Below are positions 24,155-36,500 of a DNA stretch of 64,000 nucleotides, piece after piece. The notes under the pieces were generated by a model. It was not told the origin of the DNA and made no database searches. It worked only from the letters and a program-made list of their open reading frames with translations. A program made the translations under genes and the position numbers. Numbering within the stretch: position 1 is the first letter of the stretch; each line of letters begins with the position of its first letter. Source of the stretch: an uncultured Clostridia bacterium (GTDB lineage: Bacteria > Bacillota > Clostridia > Christensenellales > UBA1242); the NCBI GenBank assembly GCA_934778205.1, contig CAKVOD010000001.1:62001-126000 (forward strand), in the 5' to 3' direction.

Positions 24155-24390
24155 GAGGTTGTGATGCTGTCAAGAAAAGAATACTTGACTTGTTGAGCCA
24201 AAAGAATTTATCTATCAACAAAGTATGTTCACTTGGAAATTTAACAACTTCAACTTTGAATACTATGCTCAATAACAAAAGCGAGTATTGCTCGGTACGC
24301 ACATTGCAAAAGTTTTGCCAAGGTGTTGGCATTACGTTGTATGACTTTTTTAATGACGACATATTTAAAGATTTAGAAATTGAATACTAA
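24151..24390 (+). CDS. Small XRE-family HTH regulator
   Basis: 79 residues that are almost all one HTH domain: VKKRILDLLSQKNLSINKVC, the recognition region NLTTSTLNTMLNNKSEYCSV, and RTLQKFCQGVGITLYDFF. The ATG overlaps the YcxB-like stop (ATGA), so the two are co-translated; it may regulate its own operon. Confidence 0.8.
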   Translation: MRGCDAVKKRILDLLSQKNLSINKVCSLGNLTTSTLNTMLNNKSEYCSVRTLQKFCQGVGITLYDFFNDDIFKDLEIEY

Positions 24391-24393
24391 ACA

Positions 24394-24436
24394 AAAAAAG
24401 GTTGCAAAGCACCAAATGGTGCTAGCAACCTTTTTG
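24394..24436 (+). terminator. Strong terminator after the XRE gene
   Basis: AAAAAGGTTGC / GCAACCTTTTT outer stem with an inner GCACC-AAAT-GGTGC stem. It also separates the convergent giant gene. Confidence 0.85.
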
Positions 24437-24563
24437 TTATTCAAATTAATTAGTTTAATTGAATGAACTATTTTGCGCAATTGAATTTCAAGCAATTTCA
24501 ATGCAATTTAAAACTCAATTCTATAAAATCAAAGTTTTGCACAAATGGATTCCATTCAGGCAA

Positions 24564-27500
24564 TTACCTGCCCTTTGTGTCAATGAGTTCTTTGATTTTG
24601 TCGCGACTACTACGCTTCTTGCTTGCTTTTACAATCAAGTAGGTCAAGAATATTATCACAAGAAGTGCTAAGATTCCGCCTGCGATGATGAGTGGCCAGA
24701 AGATGTAGTTTTTCACTTCAACGCGAACAACTAGATTGCCCGTGATGTTGGAGAGGTCTTGGTCATAGACGACTTTGTCGCCAAACTTTGTGTTGATTTT
24801 TGGCAAATCAGTCAAAGTTTTTCCGTACTCAACCTCTTTATATACGCGCGAGCCATCTGGCATAATAATCGTGATAGTGTATTTATTAATTGTGTACACA
24901 GCGTTGATAGTGATTGGACTTGTGATATTCGTCAAGTCGGCGTCTTCCCAATATGGTGCAACTTTGTCGTATCCTATGCGTGCAGGTATTGCTGGGATTT
25001 GTTGCGGGTCAAGCGAATCGCCGTATTTTACATATCTAAAAATCTTTTGTTCGTTTGCCACAAACGTAATGACAATGTCATCTCTTTCAATTTTACCAAA
25101 CAATACAAGGTCACTCGTGATAGATTTTCCAAAGTCATATAGTTGCGTCAAATCAACATCGGTATACCAGTTTGCAATGTGGTGTCCAACTTCAACGTTG
25201 ATGCCTGTTGGAATTGTTGCCCAACGATTCCAGCCAACTTGTTGCGTTGCTTGCAATTCTCCATTGACATAGAAGTCGACTCTAAATTGTTGCAAAACAT
25301 ATTTACCGAAAATGTTTGTGTCACTTGTGATAATTTGGTCAAAATCAAACAATGTATTGAATGATGCATCTGCGTACCAACCTTCAAGGTCGTAACCTGT
25401 GATGCCGACTGGGAAATTAACTTTCACTTTTTCGCCGTACTTGATTTCAACAGTATCAAGCAACCTTGCGCCATTGTAGAATCTGACCGTATATGTGTTT
25501 TTGTCAAACTCAGCATACAAACTCAATTCGCCAGTGACTTGCGAACTGAATGAATACATTGTGCCGTTTGGCAAACGCCACCCGACAAAGTTATATCCCT
25601 CTTTGACTGGGTTGCTTGGCTTTGCCACAACACTTTCGTATTGAACAGAGTCTGTCCAGAACACTTCATCATCAACATAGAATGTAATAGTGTAGTTTGC
25701 CTTTTCATATTTTGCATACAATGTAAGGTCAGCATAAACTTTGTATGAAGCAAAATCAAATTCAGCAAGCGAATCAGCAGTTGCAAACCAACCGATGAAG
25801 TCATAGTGCAAACGTGTTGGTCGCGTTGGTTTTGTAATCTTTCCACCCCACTCAACTGTGACAGTTGTATATTGAGCGCTTCCAAACAAGCCTTCGCGTG
25901 CGTCAAACACTACATTGTAAGTGTTTTTATTCAAGTTTCCAATTGAGATGATTAAGTCATCTGCAATTTGCGTGAGCATATAAACGCCATTGATTGGCAA
26001 AATTTCTTTCTTGACTTGAGTTGTTTTGCTTGTTGCATAAACTCTAATTTTACTTTGTGAATATGCTTCCAAAATCGTAATTTCAAAGGCAAAATCATCG
26101 TTATAAACAATTGATGCCTTGCTTCCGTCTTGGCTCAATGTGCCTTTGTATGCATCTAAAACACCCAAAGTCATTGAGTCTTGCGCATACCCGCTTGGCA
26201 AAGTAATTTCATAACTTGCAATTGTCCAGAATGCAACAAATGTGCGCGACTCAGTATATTTGCAAATCGTTTCCTTCGTAATTGCATCGCCTTGTGGAAC
26301 ATCATTTATTATGCTTTCAAACCAACCGCCGAAATTATGCCCTTTTCTTTCAATTTTTGGCAATGGTCCAAATGGTTTGCCGTACTGAACATCGATGCCG
26401 ACAGGGTCAGCCGTACCATTGTTTGCATCAAAGTACATTGTAATCCACGCGCTGTCCCAAATTGCGTAGAGTGTTGTAACACTTGTTTTGTTGAAAATCA
26501 TACCCATATTGGCAAATGATTCTCCAGTGCCGTCACGTTCCGTGTTCCACGCTTTGAACGTGAATCCCGCTCTCGTGAACTCGTTTTCTTTCAAAACTTT
26601 AGAAACATCATACGTAAACTCTTGAGCAGACATTGTGCCAGTACCGCCGTTTGCATCAAAATTGATTGTGTACTTGATTGGCTCATATTCCGCTACAAGC
26701 GTGTATGTTCCAGCACCGAACGTAAACGTTTGCGTTACTTTGTCAAACGCACCAACGCCAGAACCTGCCCAGCCAAGGAATGTGTATCCAACTTTGCTTG
26801 GGTTAGCAACAGTGTAGATTGTGCCGTATTCCTTACTAATATTGAACACGCCAACTTTGTTGCTATATTCGCTGTCGCTGTATGTCCCGCCGTTCGTGTT
26901 AATTACAAGCAAATAATTATTTTTCGCAAAACTTGCAGTAAGTGTTGTATTGACTAGCCATTCAATTGGCGAAGTTTCGGAATAAAGTATTTCATTTTCA
27001 TCAACCCAACCTCTAAACTTGTTCCCGTCAAGCAAAACTTGAGGCAAAGCGCCAAGCGAAGTTGTTCCGTCTTCGCTTTCAATCTTCCCGAGCAAGTCTT
27101 TGTAGTTGAATGTCTTTGTTGCAGTTTGTTTGTCTGCAGCCAAAGTCCAGCCGTTCAAAGTGCTTTCGTCAAATTGCGCGCCATCTGCATTCAAAGTAAT
27201 GATGATTTCAATTGGCGTCCATATAGCAGTGATTGTAGCGTTGCCAGTTCCAAATGTAAATTTCCAAGTGTTGCCACTTTGAGTAAAACTACCTTGTCCT
27301 TCAACTGCATATTCGACATCAAAACCACTAAATGTATAACCAGTCTTTGTTGGCGCAGTTGTAATGTCGTATGTATCGCCGTTCTTGCCCGTAACAGTAA
27401 TTACTCCGCTATTTTCGCCCAATTTTCCGCCATCAAGGTCAATAGTCAAAGCAAACTTGTCAGCCGACCACGTAGCGTTCAAGGTCAATTCTTGAGCAAA

Positions 27501-30500
27501 CTCAACGCGTGTGAGTGGAGTATAAACGTCCTCGCCATCAGTTCCGCTCACAGTCCAGCCAATGAATGTGTATCCCGTGCGTGTAGGTGTTGGCATTGCG
27601 CCAATCTTTTCGCCAAATGTGACAGTCTTTGTTGCGGAAGTGTTGCCAGTGCCCACAATCCATTCTCCAGTTGGTGAGGTTGGAATTGTAGCAAGCGTTG
27701 TCGCATCACCATTTGCATTGAATGTCAATGTGTAGGTATTTGCCGTGTAGTTAGCAAATATTGTTGCGTCACTCTCTTTGAAAGTGAACGTAAGTTTTTC
27801 AGCAAGTGTTTCGCCACCGCTTTGTGTGATGTCCCCCGAGACAATGGAGAACCCACTAAATGTATAACCCGTTTTTATCGGCATTTTGACAGTAACATTG
27901 TCTTTTGCGTGTCCAACAATTGTGAGTTGTTGTCCCTCAGCCGTACCGCCGTTGAGGTCAATCTTCAAGGTGTATTCATATTGTTCAAAGTGAGCGTACA
28001 AGGTGTGCGCGACTGGATTTGTGACAGTAGACGTGTCAATAATTCTCTCGCCCTGTCCGTTCTCCTCCGTGAACCAGCCCTTGAACTCCCAACCATAGCG
28101 ACTGACAGTTGGCAATGTGCCATACTTTTCGCCAAATGTGGCTTTCATTGTGTCGTCAGTATGTGTGAGTCCCGTCCAGTCAATCGTAACACCGTCCGCG
28201 ATTGCATCGCGTGAAAGTTTGAATGTAACATCGACCGCTTGCGCCGTCCAGTGTGCCGTCACAACCGCGTTGCTTAACCCGAACGTGTACGTCCACGTGC
28301 CGTCGCCGTTGTTTAGAAGTGCGCCGTCAACTGTTGAAGTGTACTCAAAAAAGTCGTATCCCGTCTTAGTTGGCTCGCCAAATGTGAATGTTTCGCCAAA
28401 TTTTTTGTTGATAGGATTTTCTTCAAGCAACAACTCGCCACCGTCCAAAACGATTGTAAGTGATGTCTTGATTTCTTCAAACACCGCAAACAATGTGTGC
28501 GTTTCAGCATTCTTGACAAGTACTGACGGAATTATCTGCACGCGGTTTTCTCCACTTCTGCTGTCAAACCAACCTTTGAAATTATAACCCAATTTTTCTG
28601 GATTTGGCAACTCGCCGTAAATCTCATCAAACTTGACTTTCTTGCTCAAAGTTTCGTTGCCACTCGTAGCAAAGTCATAGTCAAAGTTGACAATGATTTC
28701 CTTGTTTTCCCACTTAGCGGTCAACTTGCAGTTGTCGTTGCCGAACGTGTAGTAAACCTTGCCTTCGCCCAAGCGGACATCAAGTGTTCCCTTATCGCCA
28801 ACAACTTCAAATTCTTTGAAAATATATCCATAACGTGTTGGAATGCTAAAGTTTACAGTTTCGCCGAAGTACGCCTCAAATTCCTTGTCAGTCATCGTGA
28901 CGCCGTCAATCGCCCCACCCGAAAGAAGCACTTGCAACTTGTATTTGTGCAACTCCCAGTGTGCGTAAAGCGTGTGATTGCGCGCAATCTTAACTGTCGT
29001 GGTGTTGTCGATTCTCATTCCGTCATCATCGGCAGTCGTGAACCAGCCCGCAAAGTCGTACCCGCTCTTTGTCGGAACAGGTAGCGCATCGTAAATTTGG
29101 TCAAACGTAACTTCAAGCGTTGCCGTCGTATCTCCGCCATCAGCGCCGTTATAGTCGAATGTTACAATGTATTTTTCATTGGTCCATTGTGCCGTAAGCG
29201 TCGCACTTCCAGCCCCAAATACAAACTTGTAGCTTGAAAGTTGTTCGTCTTGCGCCGTCAAAGTACCCTCGCCCGTCTTAATAAATTTAACAAAACGGTA
29301 TCCTTCACGCGTTGGCGTGTTGAATGTAACTTCATCTTTGACTTGCTTGTCCTTGAAATCGTATGTGTGTTGTGAACCATTGAACACACCGCCTTGAGGG
29401 TCAATCGTGAGCGTGTACAAAAGCGGTTCATATTGAGCGTAAAGGTCAAAATCATTAGGAATAGTGATTTCCCTGTCGTTTGTCATTTGAACTCCGCCCT
29501 CTGCCTCTGTAAACCAGCCGAGGAATCTTTGTCCCTCAAGTTTTGCAGATGGCAATTCATTGACAATATTAAACTTGTCGCCAAACTTATATTGTCGTGT
29601 TCCTGTCTTTTTATCAGTTGAAATTGAAATGCCTGTACCAACCAATTCGCCCGCTTGTGCGTGGAATTTAACCCTAATGTCCTTTGCATCCCACTTTGCA
29701 TACAAGGTGGTATCGCCCGCACCAAACGTAAATTGATAGTTGTCGCCATTTTCTTCAATTGAACCAATTCCTAGCCTATTTTCGTATTGAGCAAAGTTAT
29801 AACCCGTCTTTGTTGGCTTTAAGATTTCAATTGTTTGATTATAAACCCCACTGAACGATTGAACTTGCTCCAACTCGCCATACTTTCCGCCGTTCAATTC
29901 AATAGTAAGAGTGTACAAAATGTTTTCATATTTTGCCGTAAGCGTGATATCTTCCAAGATCTTGACAAGTTTGCTCTCGTCAACCAATCTGTCGCCGTCG
30001 TCATACCAGCCAAGAGTTCTCATTCCAATCTTTGACGCAGTAGGCAAAACTCCAAAAACCGCGTCATATGTGACAACCTTTGTTGAGCCGTCGCCCTCAA
30101 AGCCTTCTGTTGCAACATATTGTCCACCGTCATAATTAAATGTAATCGTGAACTGTAGCGCCGTCCAGTGTGCGCGCAACGTATGATTGCCCTTGTGTGC
30201 AACAGGACTCGTCGCAGTGATTTGCTCGTCCGTGTCCTCAAAGAACCAACCATTGAACACATATCCCGTCCTCGTTGGCTCTGGCAAAGTGCCATAAGGC
30301 TCGCCGTGGCTAACCGTGCGCGAAAGTTCGCCCACCATTCCGCCGTTTGCGTCAAACGAAACAATGTATTGGTCAGATGCCCAGTGCGCAAAGAATACTT
30401 GGTCGTGCGCAACCGTGACGGTTGTTGTATTTAGAATTTGCAAACTGTCCGCTTGCTCAGAAACAAACCAACCCACAAACAACTTTGAATCGTGTTCTGC

Positions 30501-33500
30501 ACTCGGCATTCCCGTATAGAACTCGCCGAACGTGACCGTGATTGTTGTCTCACTAACGCCCGTTGCGCCCGTGTAGCCGTCCTCACCCGCCGTGATGAGT
30601 CCTTGCCCCGCTTTAAACGTGATTGTGTAGGTCTTTGCAGTCCAGTGCGCATACAAAGTGATTGCGCCCCTGACAATGTCGTCAGATTTGACTTCATTTC
30701 CGCCATTTAGTTCCGTGAACCACCCGTCAAGCGTGTAGCCCTCTTTTGTCGCGGTCGGGAATTGTCCATATTCAGCACCGTAGTTTCTGTCCATATAAGG
30801 CGAAGAAAGTGTTCCGCCATTGGCGTTGAACGTGATTGTGTACGTGATGACTTTCCATTGTGCATAAAGCGTGACAACGCCGTTATTTTCAGCCGTCATA
30901 TTGTTGATATATGCGCCGTCCGTATAGGTTTCAATACCTCCGCTCTTTTCAAGCGTCCAATACATAAAGGTATACCCAACTTTGCTATAGCCAAGCGTAG
31001 GTAGACGTCCCCCAACGTCGTATGTGCAAGGTAGGTCTGCCATAGAACCCGTCGCATCTTCATCGTTCTTGTCAAACTTGATTGTGTAAGTGTTTTCTCT
31101 CCACTTAGCAGTCAACTTGCAGTTGTCGTCTTTAAATGTGAACTTTGAATTGTCAGAAGCAAGCGTTCCACGCCCGCTCTGTTCCCACCCCATAAAGGTA
31201 TAACCTAAACGAATAGGAGTTTCGAGCGGTTGCTCATTTCCAATGACGCCCTCAAAAATGCTTGAAGCGCTTGAATTGTTGTATTCGCCCCTATTAGGGT
31301 CGATTGTCAAAGTATAAGCGTGTTCGCTATATTTCGCCGTCAAAACAATGTCGTCCTCAAAGTCGACAAGACTTGATGACTCAATATATTTGTCGTCACT
31401 TGTGTAGAACCCTTTGAACACATAACCAGCATAAACTATGTCGTCCTCAACAGGAATCAAAACATAATTTTGTCCAAATGTTGCCCTGATGTGTCCCTTT
31501 TTGTCCGCAGTCACACCAAACTTCGTTTTTGTCGCATCGTCTTTCCAATTTGCACCCTCAGGAATTATGAGTGTAACATTGATTACGCGCACTTCCCACT
31601 CAGCCACAATCGTATCATCACTTGCAGTGAATGTGTACGTATACCCACTTGTAACACTTCCCAAAAGGTTTGCATTTGTTTCAAAACCAACAAACTTATA
31701 CCCTCTGCGCGTTGGCATTTCGGCTACTGGAATATCAAATGTTTCGCCAAATTCGCGCGTAATCTTTGTACCCGCGCTGACGCCATTATAAATACCGCCG
31801 TTAGGGTCTACCGTCAAAACATATGTCTTGACAGTCCATTGTGCCGTGAAAGTCAAAGTTCTTGACGTGTCAACAAGATTGTATACTATATCTGTATCAT
31901 TATAATTAGTATTCGTGTCTGCACGCAACCAATGACTAAATTCGTAGCCCGCTTTGGTAAACTTGTTCTTTGTGAGCGCAACCGACATATCATAAGAGAT
32001 TTTTTGTTTTTCCATTTCGCCGACAGCGCCCGCGCCACCGACAAACTCAATTTCGTAAACAATGGCTTTCCAATTAGCGGTCAAACTTCCGTTGCCCGCG
32101 CCAAATGTGTATGTCATGCCACTCAAACCTGTATAATTTGTCGAACCGTCTTTACCAACAAACGCTTCCGTCCAGCCTTCGAACGTATAACCCGTGCGCG
32201 TTGGTGTCTTAACTTCTGTTGTTCCATTTAGGTTGCCTTTGACAGTCACATTTTGAGTGCTACCACTATATGTTCCACCATTTGGATTGATTGTGAGCGA
32301 ATACTCGTCATCAGTCCATTGCGCATACAAAGTGATGTTGCTTGTAATCTTGACAGTGTCTGTACCATTGACAACTGTGCCGTCGTCGCGCGCCCAACCC
32401 GCAAAGGTTTTACCTTCTTTTTGCGGAACTGGGAATGCGCCGTATGTGCTGTCGTAAACAACTGGGCGCTCTGTTTCCATTGTGCCACTGACAATTGTCA
32501 CGTCGTTTTCAACATAATTGAATGTCACTTTGTACGTCTTTGGCGTCCACTTTGCCGAAAGTGTTGCGTCGCCAAGCCCGAATGTGAACATCCACTTGCC
32601 CGTCGAATCACTCGCAATACCATCATCACTTGACTTGTGATCAAACCCGTTGAAATCATATCCAACACGGCTTGGTATTGGCAATTCATAAGATTTACCA
32701 TAATCGCCCGTGATTTTCTTTGTCACGTCAGCGTTTGAACCAAAGTTTCCGCCGTTTGCAGAAATCGTAACTGTGTATTTGCTTGTTTCCCAACCCGCAT
32801 AAAGCGTTGTTGGCGCAGTATTATTAAATTTCGTCGTCGTCGTAATCTTTGTTCCGCCCATATTTTGCGCAGTCCACCAGCCCTTGAAAGTGTTTCCTCT
32901 CAACGTTGCCGTTGGCAAGTCGACATAGGTCGAATCATATGCAACATATTTGCTTACGGTTGAACTTCCGCCCTCAAATTCTCCGCTTGAAACAATAGTA
33001 CCTTCGCCCGCGTTGAACACAACTACATAGTTGATTGCATCCCATTGTGCAACCGCATAAACATCTTTGTCAACCGTGATTGTAATGCCGTCGAAAATTG
33101 TATAACTTTCATTTCCTCTTTCAGCGTAGTATCTAAAAGTATATCCCGTGCGCTCTACTTCAGGCAATCGTCCAATTTGCTCGCCAAACTTTCCTGAAAT
33201 TCTAACCAATCCGCCCGACGAAGAACCACTGCCAATGTTTTTGAAATTTCCGCCATTAGGGTCAAAGATGTATGTTATTGTTTTTGCCTCAAATTGAGGA
33301 ATAAGGCGCATATCGCTCGTAACGCGACTTCCCTCAGCCACAGTTCTGCCGTCCTCGTCTTTGAATGCAGTGAATATGTGCCCACGCTTTGTAATTGTCG
33401 GAAACACAATCACATCGTTGTGATTATAATCTTTTTGCAATGCAAACGAGCCATATTGCGAATAACCATTTGAGTTGCCAACAACAGTGTTCAAGGTGTC

Positions 33501-36500
33501 AATGACAACTCTATATTTATGGTCAACCCATTGCGCAAATAATTCAATTTTGCTCCCGTCACCGTCAGTCAAATTATAAACAATTTGCTCATCAGTATAA
33601 GAATCTCCTGCGCCATTAGAACGAATGTTCCAACCACTGAAATCTGCACTTGCTGAAGAATATGTATTTTTTGTGAGTTTTACGCCCTCGCCATACTTGG
33701 CTGTCAATTGTGCCATTGATGTGCCAGTCGCGTCTGTTCTATTCTTGTTGAAAGTGATATAATATGTATTCGCTCTCCATTGTGCATACAAAGTATGCGC
33801 TTCCTTGATTATTCCAGTCGATTGCACATAGCCTGTGCCAGTCGTTTCTTTTGTCCAGCCAAGGAACTTGAAGCCCACTCTGCTTGGCGTTGGCAATGTG
33901 CCATACGTCGCGTTGTAGTCGTAAACCTTGCTTGTAATCGAGCAAGTACCGCCTGTCGCATTGAAAATGACTGTGTATTTGTCAATATCAAAGTGCGCGA
34001 ATATTACTTTACTCTCTGTGAACTTGACAATCGTAGTCGGCAAGTACTGCGTACCCGTTCCGTTTTGATTTTCAAACCAACCAACTAGCGTCGCTCCCGT
34101 CTTTGTAATTGTTGGAAAACTTCCAATTTCTTTGTCATAAGTAACAGTTTGTCCGTAAGTACTCCCACCTGTTGAAAAGTTTCCGCCGTTTGAATTGAAT
34201 GTGAGCGTCAAAGTCTTTGCGCTCCATTGCGCAACCAAAGTGATTGTTTTTGTAACTTTGTCATTTGCCTTTGCCTTTGTAGTTGTACCCTCATAATACC
34301 ACACACTAAAGTTGTAACCCTCACGCGTTGGTGTAGGCAACGAGCCGATAGTACTATTATATGGAACAGTTCTCTGCGACGGCGAAACATTGCCACCCGC
34401 TGGGTCGAAGAACACCGTCATATTGTCCGTTTCATAATGTGCAACAAATGTTTTATCCCCCGCGAAAATAAACGCGCTAGACGCGACATACTGCGTTGCA
34501 CTGGCACCCGTTCCGTCAAACCACCCCTTGAAGGTGTGTCCCAAAAGTGTTGGCGTAGGCAATGTGCCAATTACGCTATCAAATGTGACAGTTTTTGTTG
34601 CGGTGTGCTTATCGTTTGAAATATTCCAGCCAGAGACAGATGACAATGTACCATTAAGAGCATTTAGCGTCAAAGTGTACTCATTTGGCGTGAGTTTTGC
34701 ATAAACCGTGCAATTCTTTGTTGCTTTATCCGTGGTTTTGACTTTTGTATTAAAGGTATCTTCATAATACCACCCGCCAAATGTGTAACCCGTGAGTTTG
34801 ACGTCAGGCAAAACGCTCAACTCTTGTTCATAGTTGTATGTGGCAATCGAGAATTTACCACCCGTCGCACCTGGAAAACCCGTTGCTGGCTGAATGATAC
34901 CGCCATTTGCATCAAATGTGATATTGTACTGAATTGGTCCCCATTGTGCGTAAAGAGTAATTACGCCACCATTTGTCGAAGTCAAGTTATAAACATCTGC
35001 CTTGTCAATATGTGACGTACCGCTGTCATCTGCTTTAGTGTTCCAGCGGACAAACTGCCAACCTGTTCTTGTGAAGGAGTTTTCAGTCAATGTCCCGTGT
35101 ACGCCGTAAGTAAATGTCGACTGAGCCATTGAACCTGACCCACCATTTGAATTGTAGTTGACCTTGTAAGTGTTTGCATTCCATTTCGCCGTAACTGTTG
35201 CGTCGCTTGCGTCGAACGTGAATACAGAACCTGAAAGCCACTTTTCATTACCGACTGTCACTTCCCAACCGTTGAATGTGTAGCCTTCTTTCGTCAAATT
35301 ATTTTCAAGAGTGTACGATTGCCCAATTTTTCCAGGCTTTGTTTGTGTGCCTTTTTCATTCCCATATTCAATTGTCAAAATATATGGATTTGCGGTAAAT
35401 CTTGCATATAGTGTTTTATTTTCAGCAACCGTATAAAGTGTGCTAGGTGTCCAAGCAATCGAACTTGTGGTATTTTCAAACCAGCCCTCAAATTTATAAC
35501 CCGATTTTGTTGGTTGTGGCATATCTTTGATTGTGTCGTCGTATGTAACTTGTTTGGAGTAGTTACTACCACTTTGCGTAAAGCCCGACGGAATGGTACC
35601 CCATAAAGCCGTTGAATCGTTTTTGTTGAATGTCAAAGTGTATTGATTTGCAGTCCACAATGCCGTAATTGTTCCACTGCCAGCGCCAAATGTGTATATC
35701 CATTTCCCAGAAGAATTTTTTGCAACACTTCCTTCTCCCGCTGTAACTTGCCAACCGTCAAATCTATATCCCGTGCGAGAGATTGCCCCAATCTCAACTG
35801 TTTTACCTATGCTACCACCAACAGTTGTTGCACCCGTATATGTTCCTTGCGCAACATCAATTTCCAGATTATAACCGATTGCTGTCCATTGAGCATACAA
35901 AGTAGTGTCGTAGTCAAATAGTACCCTATCCGTGTTTGTATACTGCGTTGCACTACTTGATTCGCTTGCAAACCAACCCTTAAACGTGTAACCCGTTCTT
36001 GACGGCTTTGGCATTGTACCAAATTGAGTGTTATATGTGTATGTCTTTGACGCAGTCTTTGAACTTGTCGAAGATGTCCAATCTGCAATATCATCCCACG
36101 TATTAGAATAACCATTTGCAGTAGTCGCACTTAATGTGATTTTAGGCGTCTTTTCAGCCCATTTAGCGTAAACAGTTGCTTTATATGCTCCAGCAGAACC
36201 ATTGATTGCTAGATTTGAGGAATTTGCAACTGTGCTTGTCGATAATTTTTCCGACGAACTTGTCGACTTATACCAACCAACGAAATTAAATCCCGCTCTT
36301 GTTGGTGTTGGCAAGTTAGAACTCGTCAAATTACTATTATATTTTACGGTTGTACTAGAAACTGAAGAACCACCTTGACTATCATAACTGATTGATACTG
36401 TTTCAGCCGTCCACTTTGCATAAAGGGTTGTGTTGGATGCCTTGTCCCAATTCCTATACGAGCCCATTGATGATGTGTAATATTGAGTTCCATTACCATT